DNA of 64,000 nt, from the NCBI RefSeq assembly GCF_002165135.1, contig NZ_NFZQ01000003.1:186001-250000 (forward strand), given 5' to 3'. Origin of the DNA: Pseudomonas sp. SID14000. GTDB lineage: Bacteria; Pseudomonadota; Gammaproteobacteria; Pseudomonadales; Pseudomonadaceae. The translations under genes were made by a program, and so were the position numbers. Shown one piece after another: positions 1-8,274 of the stretch; position 1 is the first letter of the stretch, and each line of letters begins with the position of its first letter. The notes beneath the pieces were generated by a model, which saw nothing but the letters and a program-made list of their open reading frames with translations, had not been told where the DNA came from and made no database searches.

Positions 1-28
1 CCGGCCCTATCGCCGGTAGGTCGATAGA

Positions 29-322
29 TCAATCAAAGGTATGCAAGTCCAGGCTACTGACCACCTGTGCCTGCACCAACTCACCAAACACCTCCAGCGT
101 CGGCGAAGCAAAGTACCCACTCATCGCCTGCTGGTCCTGCCAGCTACCACTGAGCAACCACAGATCAGCATCAGCCTGCGAACGCTGCACCGTGAAACTC
201 AGGCAGCCCGGTGCCCGCAATGAGGGCTCGAGCAGGTCACGCAGGCGCGCGCCCAGCTCTGCCGAGCGCCCGCTGCTGGCACGAATGAAAGCAAGGTGGG
301 TGACCGGTTGTGTCGTGGTCAT
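29..322 (-). CDS. Antibiotic biosynthesis monooxygenase (ABM) domain protein, putative quinol monooxygenase
   Basis: A 97-residue protein with the ferredoxin-like dimeric alpha/beta-barrel pattern of the ABM family, to which YgiN-type quinol monooxygenases belong. Visible family traits are an N-terminal beta strand with THLAFIRA, a helix that starts near residue 20 (ELGARLRDLL), a GCLSFTVQRS strand, the LWLLSGSWQDQQAMSGYF segment and a final hydrophobic strand. An AGGAG ribosome site precedes the ATG by about 7 nt. It is transcribed away from an AraC-type regulator, with a perfect 25-bp palindrome between the two, so the regulator may control it. The substrate cannot be told from sequence; the family assignment is firmer than the quinol activity. 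Confidence 0.8.
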   Translation of the reverse strand: MTTTQPVTHLAFIRASSGRSAELGARLRDLLEPSLRAPGCLSFTVQRSQADADLWLLSGSWQDQQAMSGYFASPTLEVFGELVQAQVVSSLDLHTFD

Positions 323-405
323 TGCACAATCTCCTTGAAGCAGGCGGACGGAAAAACCAGGGTGCCAAGGTTAGGGCCTCACCCGCGCGACGCGTTAGGC
401 CATTA

Positions 406-461
406 CTGCACGCCGATTGCCTGATCCTGCAGCGCGGCAGGATCAGGCAATCGGCGTGCAG
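406..461. repeat. Perfect 25-bp inverted repeat (56-bp hairpin) between divergent genes
   Basis: Positions 406-430 and 437-461 are exact reverse complements, separated by a 6-nt AGCGCG loop. No long T-run follows on the plus strand (only GCTTTTG), so it is not a standard terminator. It resembles neither REP family found elsewhere in the window. It sits 64 bp before the AraC-type start and 84 bp before the monooxygenase start. Confidence 0.9.
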
Positions 462-524
462 CTTTTGACTAGCGCCCCTCATTGCCCAAACCTATGCTGC
501 GTCGGTCAGCAGAGGAAAGCCATC

Positions 525-1445
525 ATGACCACCGCCACGTCCATCGACCCGAGCCTGGAACTGCAACGCCAGGAGCTTGCCGAGTTGATCCGCCGCCACG
601 CCGGGGAGCCTCACGGCCCGGCATCGGCCATCGATGACCTGTACCTGGTGCGCTACACCGAAAACGTGCGCTCGGTACCAACCCTGGCGCAACCCGCGCT
701 GTGCATCCTCGCCCAGGGCAGCAAAAGCCTGTTTCTCGGTGACGAGCAGTATGCCTACGACCCGCTGCACTACATGGTGGTCTCGGTAACCTTGCCGCTT
801 AGCGGCGTAAAGCTCGACGCCAGCCCCGAGCACCCGAGCCTTGGACTGCGCATGGACCTGGACCCGGCCGAAATCAGCCAGCTGATCGCCGAAAGCGGGC
901 CGATGCTGGTGCCCAACCGGCCTTCCGGTCGTGGCTTGTATGTGGAAAGAACCGATGCCGCGTTGCTCGACGCCTTGCTGCGGCTGATACGCCTGCTGGA
1001 CACCCCTCGCGACATCGCGATGCTGGCGCCGCTGTTCCGTCGGGAGATTCTGTACCGCCTGCTGCGTGGGCCGCAGGGCTATCGGTTGTACGAAATCGCC
1101 TTGGCCAACAGCCAGACCCACCGGGTTTGCCAGGCCATCACCTGGCTCAACCAGAACTACCAGTTGCCTTTGCGCATCGAAGACCTGGCGAGGGAGGTCA
1201 ACCTCAGCACCTCGACCTTGCACCACCGGTTCAAGGCCGTGACGTCGATGAGCCCGTTGCAATACCAGAAGCAACTGCGTCTGCAGGAGGCGCGGCGGCT
1301 GATGCTGAATGACGGGCTCGAGGCGGCGGTGGCGGCCTACCGGGTGGGGTATGAAAGCCCGTCACAGTTCAGCCGTGAGTACAGCCGGCTGTATGGCGCG
1401 CCGCCGATTCGTGATGTGGCCAGGTTGCGAGCGACTGCTGGCTGA
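525..1445 (+). CDS. AraC family transcriptional regulator (AraC_N type)
   Basis: A 306-residue regulator. Residues from about 25 to 180 form an AraC_N-type cupin region (for example LCILAQGSKSLFLG and YMVVSVTLPLSG). The C-terminal 100 residues carry the two AraC helix-turn-helices, with IEDLAREVNLSTSTLHHRFK and then VAAYRVGYESPSQFSREYSRLYGAPP. The reading frame stays open upstream to 417, but that stretch is the palindrome; the ATG at 525 has a good AGAGGAAAG ribosome site and gives the usual family length. It diverges from the ABM monooxygenase gene and is the likely regulator of that gene or of itself. The inducer is unknown. Confidence 0.88.
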   Translation: MTTATSIDPSLELQRQELAELIRRHAGEPHGPASAIDDLYLVRYTENVRSVPTLAQPALCILAQGSKSLFLGDEQYAYDPLHYMVVSVTLPLSGVKLDASPEHPSLGLRMDLDPAEISQLIAESGPMLVPNRPSGRGLYVERTDAALLDALLRLIRLLDTPRDIAMLAPLFRREILYRLLRGPQGYRLYEIALANSQTHRVCQAITWLNQNYQLPLRIEDLAREVNLSTSTLHHRFKAVTSMSPLQYQKQLRLQEARRLMLNDGLEAAVAAYRVGYESPSQFSREYSRLYGAPPIRDVARLRATAG

Positions 1446-1462
1446 GTTCGGCTTTGCCTGTG

Positions 1463-1561
1463 CCGGCCTCTTCGCGGGTAAACCCGCTCCCACAGGTTTT
1501 GCACAGATACTGAAAACTGTGCAGTACCTGTGGGAGCGGGTTTACCCGCGAAGAGGCCGGT
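1463..1561. repeat. REP pair, family A (inverted REP doublet)
   Basis: Two REP units in opposite orientation. Each contains the palindrome GCGGGTAAACCCGC followed by TCCCACAGG, flanked by GGCCTCTTCGC. The pair lies between the converging ends of the AraC gene and the ThDP enzyme gene. The RNA could fold into a long stem and serve as a transcript end, but there is no U-run. Confidence 0.95.
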
Positions 1562-1579
1562 ACAGGCAATGGCTTCACT

Positions 1580-3217
1580 TCAACCCAGCACAGCCACCTG
1601 CCACTGATTCTGGTCAACCTGGATCAAGGTCGGCCCCTTGCGCTCCACTGCCTGCCCCAACGCCACCTGCAGCTGCGCCACATCTGCCACCTGTTCTGCC
1701 GCCGCGCCCAAGGCCCGCGCCACACCAATGAAGTCCGGCGTATGGATATCCACCCCCACCGGCTCGATCGCCCGATTGACCATGTACTTCTTGATTTCCT
1801 CGTACCCCTGGTTGTTCCACAGCAACACGATCAGCGGCACCTGCGCCTCCACTGCGCTGGCCAGCTCCGGCAAGGTGAACTGCAAACCGCCGTCACCAAT
1901 CAGGCACACCGCAGGTGCACGCTCGCCGACCTGCTCCGCGCTGCCCAGCCAGGCGCCCATGGCCGCCGGCAACGCATAACCAAGGGTGCCGTAGCCGGTC
2001 GAGGCATTGAACCAACGCCGTGGCTGGTCCATGTCCAGGGTCAGGTTGCCGGTGTACACCGGTTGGGTGGAATCGCCCACCAGAATGGCATTGGGCAGGC
2101 GCTCGAGGATGGCGCTCAGCAAACGCGTCTGGCTCAGGGTCGGCTGGTCCCAACCCGCCGCCAGTGCCTGGCGCAGCTTGGCCACCCGCGCCACGCCCCA
2201 GGTGCTTTCGCGCATGGGCTGCGGCAGGGTTTGCAAGGCGCCGAGCAGCGCTTCGGCGGCCAGTGTGGCGTCGGCTACCAGTGAAAGCTCCGGCAGGTAA
2301 TTGCGCACGGTCTGGTCCGGGTCGATGTCGATGCGCAACAGGCTGCCCGGGATCTCGAAACCACCCTTGAAGGTCACGTCATAGTCGGTTTCGGCCAATT
2401 CGGTACCGATCGCCAGCACCACGTCGGCCTCTGCCACCAGTGCCCGCGTGGCCGGCAACGAATGCGTCGAACCAATCTGCAGCGGGTGGCTGGACGGCAA
2501 CACCCCCTTGGCATTGATGGTCAGCGCCACCGGGGCCTGAAGGTGTTCGGCCAGGCGCGCAAGCGCAGCGCCGGCAGCCAACGCTCCGCCACCTGCGAGG
2601 ATCAATGGCCGCCGTGCATTGGCCAGGCGCTCGGCCATCTGCGCCACTGCCTGCGGCGCCGCCCCCGCCCGGCTGCCACGCACCGGGCGCCCCGGCAACA
2701 GGTGATCGGCGGGTTCGACCAGCACGTCGAGCGGGATCTCGATGTGCACGGGACGCGGTCGGGCGCCTTCGAACACGGCGAACGCCCGGGCCAGTACCTG
2801 CGGCAGGTCATCGGCACTCATCAAGGTGTGGGAAAACGCCGCCACCCCCGACACCAGCGCCGCCTGGTTGGGCAACTCGTGCAGCTTGCCGCGACCACCG
2901 CCCAGCTGGTCGCGCGATTGCACGCTGGAAATCACCAGCATAGGGATCGAGTCGGCATAGGCCTGGCCCATGGCGGTAGTGATGTTGGTCATGCCCGGGC
3001 CAGTGATGATGAAGCACACCCCGGGCTTGCCACGGGTCCGCGCATAGCCGTCGGCCATGAACCCCGCACCCTGTTCGTGGCGCGGGGTGACATGGCGTAT
3101 GGACGAGCCCGCGAGGCCGCGGTAGAGCTCCACGGTATGTACACCAGGAATGCCGAAGACATGGTCCACGCCATAGCCTTCGAGGAGTTTGACCAATACT
3201 TCGCCACAGGTTGCCAT
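1580..3217 (-). CDS. Thiamine-diphosphate-dependent decarboxylase, acetolactate synthase-like; probably 5-guanidino-2-oxopentanoate decarboxylase (AruI-like)
   Basis: A 545-residue full-length enzyme of the acetolactate synthase fold. Visible are the catalytic glutamate E48 in RHEQGAGFMADGYAR, the central domain after GARPRPVHIEIPLDV, and the ThDP/Mg motif GDGGLQFTLPELASAV ending at NNQGY. The N-terminal stretch FGIPGVHTVELYRGL closely resembles, from memory, AruI of the P. aeruginosa arginine transaminase route rather than IlvB/IlvI. No small regulatory subunit follows, which argues against branched-chain synthesis. AruI normally works with the transaminase AruH, which is not in this window. 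It diverges from a LysR gene 113 bp away, its probable regulator. The general ThDP class is certain; the substrate is inferred. Confidence 0.85.
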   Translation of the reverse strand: MATCGEVLVKLLEGYGVDHVFGIPGVHTVELYRGLAGSSIRHVTPRHEQGAGFMADGYARTRGKPGVCFIITGPGMTNITTAMGQAYADSIPMLVISSVQSRDQLGGGRGKLHELPNQAALVSGVAAFSHTLMSADDLPQVLARAFAVFEGARPRPVHIEIPLDVLVEPADHLLPGRPVRGSRAGAAPQAVAQMAERLANARRPLILAGGGALAAGAALARLAEHLQAPVALTINAKGVLPSSHPLQIGSTHSLPATRALVAEADVVLAIGTELAETDYDVTFKGGFEIPGSLLRIDIDPDQTVRNYLPELSLVADATLAAEALLGALQTLPQPMRESTWGVARVAKLRQALAAGWDQPTLSQTRLLSAILERLPNAILVGDSTQPVYTGNLTLDMDQPRRWFNASTGYGTLGYALPAAMGAWLGSAEQVGERAPAVCLIGDGGLQFTLPELASAVEAQVPLIVLLWNNQGYEEIKKYMVNRAIEPVGVDIHTPDFIGVARALGAAAEQVADVAQLQVALGQAVERKGPTLIQVDQNQWQVAVLG

Positions 3218-3330
3218 CGGGTTTCACCATGAATCTTGTTGGGTTATGCCCTTATTGGACCCAGCCACGACTATCGCCACAATGCAAAAAAACACATACT
3301 AGCCATGTCCTGTAATCATGGCTTAGTGCA

Positions 3331-4206
3331 ATGAAACGCCTCCCGCCTCTGCCCGCCCTGCATACCTTTCTGGTCACCGCCCAGCACTGCAACTTCACCC
3401 GTGCCGGGCAGCAGTTACATATCACCCAGGGCGCCGTCAGCCGGCAGATCGCGGCCCTTGAGGAGCATCTGGGTTATGCCTTGTTCCAGCGCCAGGCCCG
3501 TGGGCTGATCCTGACCCGTGAAGGTCAGGACTGGCTGCCACGTGTGCAGCAGGTGTTCGCGCTGATCGAGCAAGGGGTGCGTGAGGTAGGTGAGCGCAGC
3601 GCTACCTTGCAGCTCAAGGCACCGACCTGCGTGATGCGCTGGCTGCTGCCACGCCTGATGGAATGGCAGGCGCTACGCCCGGACGTGCCGATGGAGCTGA
3701 CCACCACGGTGCAGCATGGGGTGGATTTTCGCCGCGAGGGTTTCGATGCGGCAGTGGTCTATGGCGATGCACCGAACCATGGGCTACGCGTGCGCAAGCT
3801 GTTCGATGAGCAATTGACACCGGTGTGTGCGCCGTCACTGCGTGAGGGGCCGGTACCGTTGCAGCAGGTCGAGGACCTGGCGCGACACATGTTGCTGCAC
3901 CCGTCGCGAGATGAGCACGACTGGCGGTTGTGGCTGCAGGCAGCCGGGGTGACGCTGGCCACCCAAGGGCCAAAGCAGCATTTCGAGACACTGGACATGG
4001 CGATGGCCATGGCCTCACAGGGGACCGGCGTGGCCATCGGCGACTGGTCGCTGATCGGTGATGACTTGCGCGGAGGGCGGTTGTGCATGCCGTTTGCGCT
4101 GAAAGTGATGACCGGCAAGGGGTATTACCTGGTAAGCCAGAGCAAGAGCTTGCCGCCGGGGTTAGTGGAGTTGCTGGATTGGCTGGAGGATCGGGCCAGC
4201 CTGTAA
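3331..4206 (+). CDS. LysR family transcriptional regulator (GcvA-like)
   Basis: A 291-residue LysR protein. The N-terminal winged helix (residues 5-64) reads LPALHTFLVTAQHCNFTRAGQQLHITQGAVSRQIAALEEHLG, the GcvA/AmpR pattern. The effector domain follows, with FDAAVVYGDAP near residue 140 and the long helix MAMAMASQGTGVAIGD. It is transcribed away from the AruI-like decarboxylase gene with 113 bp between starts, so control of that gene is the simplest reading. A family A REP pair follows the stop at once. Confidence 0.9.
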   Translation: MKRLPPLPALHTFLVTAQHCNFTRAGQQLHITQGAVSRQIAALEEHLGYALFQRQARGLILTREGQDWLPRVQQVFALIEQGVREVGERSATLQLKAPTCVMRWLLPRLMEWQALRPDVPMELTTTVQHGVDFRREGFDAAVVYGDAPNHGLRVRKLFDEQLTPVCAPSLREGPVPLQQVEDLARHMLLHPSRDEHDWRLWLQAAGVTLATQGPKQHFETLDMAMAMASQGTGVAIGDWSLIGDDLRGGRLCMPFALKVMTGKGYYLVSQSKSLPPGLVELLDWLEDRASL

Positions 4207-4208
4207 TG

Positions 4209-4299
4209 GCCCCTTCGCGGGTAAACCCGCTCCCACAGGTACTACACCGGCATCGAAATCAGTGCAGTACCTGTGGGAGCGGGTTTACCCGCGAAGGGA
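4209..4299. repeat. REP pair, family A
   Basis: Inverted REP doublet (GCGGGTAAACCCGCTCCCACAG and its complement) that fills the gap between the converging LysR and NAD(P)-binding protein genes. Confidence 0.95.
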
Positions 4300-4304
4300 G
4301 CGAC

Positions 4305-4919
4305 TCAATAGCCGACAGTAAAACGCTGCCGCGAATGCGCCGGCTTTTCCAGCTCGTCGAGCATGGCAATCGCGTAATCGGCAAAGGTGATCCAGCTTCT
4401 GCCATCTGCACCGATCAGCAGATGATCCTTGCCCAGCGTGTAATGCCCGCTGCGCTCACCTTCAACGAACTCCGCCGATGGCGACAGGAAGGTCCAGTCC
4501 AGGTTCGGCTCCCGTTGCAACACCTCCAGAAAGCGCACCCCGGCAGTGGCCTCAGCCTTGTATGCCTCGGGAAAGTCCGGGCTGTCGATCACCCGATGCC
4601 CCGACGGCAGCAACAGGCTGCCGGCACCACCCACCACCAGCAGGCGCCTGACGCCGGCCCGCTTGACCGGCTCGATGATGGCGTGCGGCTCGATGGTCGA
4701 GAAATGCGCCGCACTCAGCACCGCGTCCACACCCGCGACCGCCGCTTGCAGGGCCGCACTGTCCCTGACATCCAGCGCCTTGACGGTCACCCCGTCCCGC
4801 CCCTGCAACCGTGATGGATCGCGGGCGATGGCCAGCACACTGTGGCCACGGCGCAGGGCCTCTTCCAGCAACTGGCTGCCAGCGCGGCCAGTGGCACCGA
4901 TGATTGCGATCTTGCTCAT
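4305..4919 (-). CDS. NAD(P)H-binding Rossmann-fold protein (atypical SDR, NmrA/NAD(P)-binding_10 type)
   Basis: A 204-residue protein that opens with the dinucleotide-binding motif IAIIGATGRAGSQLLEEAL (GxxGxxG at residues 8-14). DVRDSAALQAAVAGVDAVLSA follows, typical of atypical short-chain dehydrogenases related to flavin reductase/BLVRB and YwnB. No YxxxK catalytic pair is evident, as expected in this group. It lies 27 bp downstream of the MBL-fold gene on the same strand and may share its transcript. Function beyond NAD(P) binding is not known. Confidence 0.82.
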   Translation of the reverse strand: MSKIAIIGATGRAGSQLLEEALRRGHSVLAIARDPSRLQGRDGVTVKALDVRDSAALQAAVAGVDAVLSAAHFSTIEPHAIIEPVKRAGVRRLLVVGGAGSLLLPSGHRVIDSPDFPEAYKAEATAGVRFLEVLQREPNLDWTFLSPSAEFVEGERSGHYTLGKDHLLIGADGRSWITFADYAIAMLDELEKPAHSRQRFTVGY

Positions 4920-4946
4920 GGGACACTCTCCATCAGTTGAACGGAA

Positions 4947-5822
4947 TTACCACTTCATCTCGCCCTTGGCGACCTTGGCCCCCAGCTCCAGCGAGCTTTC
5001 ATCGGCCAGGCCCGGATAACGTCGCTTCATCGCCACGATCAACACACCGGCATCTTTCGCCTTGGCGGCCTCGGCATCGAAATCACGAATGTAGTTCGCC
5101 GTGAAACGCACGGCCTCCAGTGATCGGCTGCTGTCCCCCAGGTAGTGCCCGGGGATGACCGTGCGCGGCGCCAGCGCTTCGATGTGCGCCAGGGTGCCGA
5201 GCCAGTCGGCGTGGGACTTGGCCGTTTGCGTGTCAGCCATCCACACATGAATGTTCTCCGACACCACCACGCCACCGACCACCGCCTTGATCGACGGGAT
5301 CCACACAAAACTGCGGTCAGGTTGCGGGCCGTCGAGGCCGACCACCTCGAGGGCCTGCCCTTCCAGCATCAGGCGGTTGCCTTCGAGTACCTTCGGCAGC
5401 ACCAGCCGCGCCGGCTTGTCCGCGCCCATCTGGGGGCCCCAGTAAGCCAGCTTGGCATCCATGGTCTGGCGAATATGGGCAACCGTGGCGGCCGAAGCCA
5501 GCACCTTGGCGTCGGGGAAGGCCTGGGTCAGGGTATCCAGGCCAAAGTAGTAGTCCGGGTCACCATGGCTGATGTAGATACCAGTCAGCTGCTTGCCGCC
5601 TGCCCGCAGGCGCTGCACCAGCTGCTCGGCCTGGGTCTTGCCGAACTGGGCATCGACGAGGATGGCGTCGTGCTCGCCGCTGACGATCACCGAACTGACC
5701 GGGAAAATCGCCTCGTGCCCGGGGTTGTACACCTCCAGCCGCAAGGGCTCGGCAGCCAGCGCCGGGCCGGCCAGGGTCACGCAGGCCAGCAGCAGGCCAC
5801 GCAAGGGAGTGAAAAGAGACAT
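4947..5822 (-). CDS. Periplasmic MBL-fold metallo-hydrolase-like protein with a non-canonical metal motif
   Basis: A 291-residue protein with a signal peptide (LRGLLLACVTLAGPALA, cleavage near residue 23) and a metallo-beta-lactamase fold: SSVIVSGEHDAILVDAQFG, GIYISHGDPDYYFGLDTL and VIPGHYLGD. The metal motif HxHxDH reads H-G-D-P-D-Y here, so two of the usual ligands are Asp and Tyr. This may be a natural variant of the Vmh-like subfamily and not a loss of function. The frame could start at a GTG at 5831, but the ATG at 5822 has AGGTG at a proper distance. It diverges from a LysR gene at 5926, its probable regulator. Confidence 0.8.
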   Translation of the reverse strand: MSLFTPLRGLLLACVTLAGPALAAEPLRLEVYNPGHEAIFPVSSVIVSGEHDAILVDAQFGKTQAEQLVQRLRAGGKQLTGIYISHGDPDYYFGLDTLTQAFPDAKVLASAATVAHIRQTMDAKLAYWGPQMGADKPARLVLPKVLEGNRLMLEGQALEVVGLDGPQPDRSFVWIPSIKAVVGGVVVSENIHVWMADTQTAKSHADWLGTLAHIEALAPRTVIPGHYLGDSSRSLEAVRFTANYIRDFDAEAAKAKDAGVLIVAMKRRYPGLADESSLELGAKVAKGEMKW

Positions 5823-5925
5823 CGCAAACACCTGTCAGATGAACAATGCTCAACAGCTTAGTTGCCCAATCCGTGACAAAAAATGCGATGCTCGAACATA
5901 GTTTGTTTCTGAAATCGGGCAAATC

Positions 5926-6831
5926 ATGGACCGTCTCAACGCCATGCGCGTTTTCGTCACCGTCGTCGACCTGGGCAGCCAGTCAGCGGCAGCGGATCAT
6001 CTGCAACTGTCCCGCCCCGTGGTGTCGCGCTACCTGGCAGAGCTGGAAGACTGGGTTGGCGCACGGCTGATGCAACGCACCACACGCAAGCTCAGCCTTA
6101 CCGCCGCCGGCCAGGAAACCCTGCCCCGCTGCCGACAACTGCTGGAACTGGCCGGCGACCTGCAGGCCGCGGTACAGCAGCCGGATGACGCGCCCAAGGG
6201 CGCGCTGCGCATCAGCGTCAGCACCTCGTTCGGTCAGGCCCAGCTGGTGGATGCAGTGGCCACCTACGTCCGGCGCTACCCCGGGGTAAAGGTGGAACTG
6301 CAGATGCTCGATCGCACGGTCAACCTGGTGGACGAGCGCATCGACCTGGCCATCCGCACCAGCAATGACCTGGACCCCAACCTGATCGCCAGGCGCCTGA
6401 GCGTGTGCCGCTCGGTAGTGTGTGCGGCACCGGCCTACCTGCGCGAGCACGGTACGCCAAAACGGGTAGAGGAACTGAGCCGGCACAACTGCCTGACTCA
6501 TGCCTACTTCGGCCACAGCCTGTGGCATTTCGAGGTGGCCGGCCAGCAGATCGCCGTACCGGTGGCGGGGAACATCAGTGCCAACGAGGCGATGACACTG
6601 CAGAAAGCGGCGCTGGCCAGCGCAGGTATCGCCATGCTGCCGACCTACCAGGCCGCGGAGGCCCTGCGCCGGGGCGAACTGGTGCGCCTGCTGCCCGAGG
6701 CCAAGCCGCGCGAGTTGAACCTGAATGCGGTGTACACCTCGCGCAAGCACATGCCGGCGACCTTGCGCAGCATGCTGGATTTCCTGGTGCAGCGGTTCAG
6801 GGACGAACCGGAGTGGGATCGGGACTTGTAA
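5926..6831 (+). CDS. LysR family transcriptional regulator (DsdC/CrgA-like)
   Basis: A 301-residue LysR regulator. It starts MDRLNAMRVFVTVVDLGSQSAAADHLQLSRPVVSRYLAELE, the CrgA-type winged helix. The effector domain has ISVSTSFGQAQLVDAVATYVRRYPGVKVELQ and IDLAIRTSNDLDPNLIARRL. The gap to the divergent MBL-fold gene is only 103 bp, so the pair probably shares a control region. The effector cannot be predicted. Confidence 0.9.
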   Translation: MDRLNAMRVFVTVVDLGSQSAAADHLQLSRPVVSRYLAELEDWVGARLMQRTTRKLSLTAAGQETLPRCRQLLELAGDLQAAVQQPDDAPKGALRISVSTSFGQAQLVDAVATYVRRYPGVKVELQMLDRTVNLVDERIDLAIRTSNDLDPNLIARRLSVCRSVVCAAPAYLREHGTPKRVEELSRHNCLTHAYFGHSLWHFEVAGQQIAVPVAGNISANEAMTLQKAALASAGIAMLPTYQAAEALRRGELVRLLPEAKPRELNLNAVYTSRKHMPATLRSMLDFLVQRFRDEPEWDRDL

Positions 6832-6838
6832 GGCCCAT

Positions 6839-6952
6839 GTGGGAGCGGCCTTGCGTCGCGAAAGGACCGCGCAGCGGTCCCAGGATCTTGGCCACATCAA
6901 ATATTGTCGGGGCTGCTAAGCAGCCCTTTCGCGACACAAGGCCGCTCCTACA
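6839..6952. repeat. REP pair, family B
   Basis: Inverted doublet of the second repeat type: GTGGGAGCGGCCTTGCGTCG and CGACACAAGGCCGCTCCTAC at the ends. The inner hairpins are GACCGCGCAGCGGTC and GGGGCTGCTAAGCAGCCC. It lies between converging genes. Confidence 0.93.
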
Positions 6953-6964
6953 GGGATGGCGTTG

Positions 6965-7834
6965 TCACTCCTCGACGCTCATGTATTCCTTGGCCCAGCG
7001 AATGTAGTCCTCGGGCTGGGTATAGGTATGCGAGAGTTCGGTGGCGCTGAGGTTTTCCGACTTGTTCTGCTGGCCGCGCTGCAGCCGCAGGCAGTCGTAG
7101 GTGGCCTTGATCGCGGCAAAGTAGGCCGCGTGACCATCAACCACGATGCGCACGCCCAGGCGCGCCAGGCGCTCGTCGTCGCGCAGGTTCGGGTTGCCGT
7201 AGGTCACCAGCATCAGCGGCACAGTCAGGTGCTCGGCAATCTGCTCAAGCTGCTCGAAGTCCTTCACCCCCACCATGCAGATACCGTCGGCTCCGGCCTT
7301 CTGATAGCTCTGGGTACGTACGATGATTTCTTCGGTGGTGAGCACGCCAGCGTTGGTCCGGGCAATGATCGACAGCGACGAATCGACCCGCGCCTCCAGC
7401 GCCGCGCGGATCTTGCCGACGCCCTCTTCAACCGGAATCAGGTCAGTGGACTTGCGCCCGAACTGGGCAGGCAGCAGGGTGTCCTCGATAGTCAGCGCAG
7501 CCACACCGGCGCGCTCCAGTTCGACGACCGTGCGCATGACGTTCAGCGCGTTGCCATAACCGTGGTCGGCGTCAGCCAGTACCGGCAGTTGCGCCACGCG
7601 ACCAATACGGGTGGCCTGCTCGACGAACTCGCTGAGGGTGATCAGGGCGAAGTCCGGTGCGGCCAGTACCTGTAACGAAGCGACGGAACCACCGAGGATG
7701 CCGACCTCGAAGCCCAGGTCTGCGGCAATGCGTGCCGACATCGGGTCGAACACCGATGCGGTGTGATAACAGAAACCTGAAGCGAGCAGCTCGCGGAAGG
7801 CAAAACGCAGATCTTGATGGGAAGCCTTGGGCAT
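6965..7834 (-). CDS. Oxaloacetate decarboxylase of the isocitrate lyase/PEP mutase superfamily
   Basis: A 289-residue enzyme of the ICL/PEPM superfamily, closely resembling what I recall of P. aeruginosa PA4872, shown to decarboxylate oxaloacetate. Visible are [35 protein letters not shown], the metal-binding [17 protein letters not shown], the [11 protein letters not shown] strand and IIARTNAG. The usual catalytic-loop cysteine motif of isocitrate lyase (KKCGH) is absent, in line with a non-lyase role. The ORF is open far upstream, but the ATG at 7834 has a GGAG site 5 nt away and matches the family start. It is monocistronic. Confidence 0.85.
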   Translation of the reverse strand: MPKASHQDLRFAFRELLASGFCYHTASVFDPMSARIAADLGFEVGILGGSVASLQVLAAPDFALITLSEFVEQATRIGRVAQLPVLADADHGYGNALNVMRTVVELERAGVAALTIEDTLLPAQFGRKSTDLIPVEEGVGKIRAALEARVDSSLSIIARTNAGVLTTEEIIVRTQSYQKAGADGICMVGVKDFEQLEQIAEHLTVPLMLVTYGNPNLRDDERLARLGVRIVVDGHAAYFAAIKATYDCLRLQRGQQNKSENLSATELSHTYTQPEDYIRWAKEYMSVEE

Positions 7835-8000
7835 GATCACTCCGCAAAAAAAGTTGAAATTCGAACGGTAACTACCGACCCCTGTAATCGGGTCTACCTG
7901 GCCTGTTCCAACCGTCGCCATCTGGGCGGTCATGCTCGACATGCAGGCAGAGGAATAAAAGGTGTGGGAGACAGCGGCGCGAAAAGCCTGCGGCATAATG

Positions 8001-8019
8001 TTGCACCATGCTGGTGCAA
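8001..8019. promoter_or_regulatory. Candidate NtrC (GlnG) binding palindrome
   Basis: TTGCACCATGCTGGTGCAA is a perfect 8+3+8 palindrome. It contains TGCACC-N5-GGTGCA, which fits the known NtrC consensus. It lies 167 bp before the oxaloacetate decarboxylase start and 256 bp before the exporter start. A GG...GC pair just before it (7992-8004) is one base too close to be a good sigma-54 promoter. Confidence 0.4.
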
Positions 8020-8157
8020 GCCCCGGTTTTCGGCCTCTGCGGCACACCAACGATATCACGCAGCCATGCAGCACTGGATGAATGCGCCAATGCCGATCTT
8101 GCATAGGGGATGCAGATAGTACATAGGAAGCTACCTAACTCAGGTTACAATCCGAGG

Positions 8158-8252
8158 GCCCTTTCGCGGGTAAACCCGCCCCCACAGGTACGGCGTTGCC
8201 CTCAGGAACAGCGACATACCTGTGGGAGCGGGTTCACCCGCGAAGAGGCCGC
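8158..8252. repeat. REP pair, family A
   Basis: Inverted REP doublet directly upstream of the DHA2 exporter. Its last unit ends about 22 bp before the GTG start, so a REP stem lies in the exporter's 5' leader, which is unusual since most copies lie after gene ends. Confidence 0.93.
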
Positions 8253-8274
8253 CAAAGACAAACAAGGTATTCCC

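Larger units (their letters stand above)
7835..8274. other. 440-bp divergent intergenic region
   Basis: The gap between the oxaloacetate decarboxylase start and the exporter start holds no convincing gene. It contains the palindrome at 8001-8019 and, close to the exporter, a family A REP pair. Open frames here run through the REP and are not supported. Confidence 0.7.

Noticed and set aside
7991-8004. Sigma-54 promoter overlapping the NtrC-like palindrome
   Set aside because: The GG and GC pairs are 9 rather than 10 bases apart, which sigma-54 promoters do not tolerate.
8110-8274. N-terminal extension of the DHA2 exporter in the same frame
   Set aside because: It translates a REP pair (phrases such as SRVNPPPQ and CGSGFTREE recur wherever REPs are read), so it is not protein-coding.
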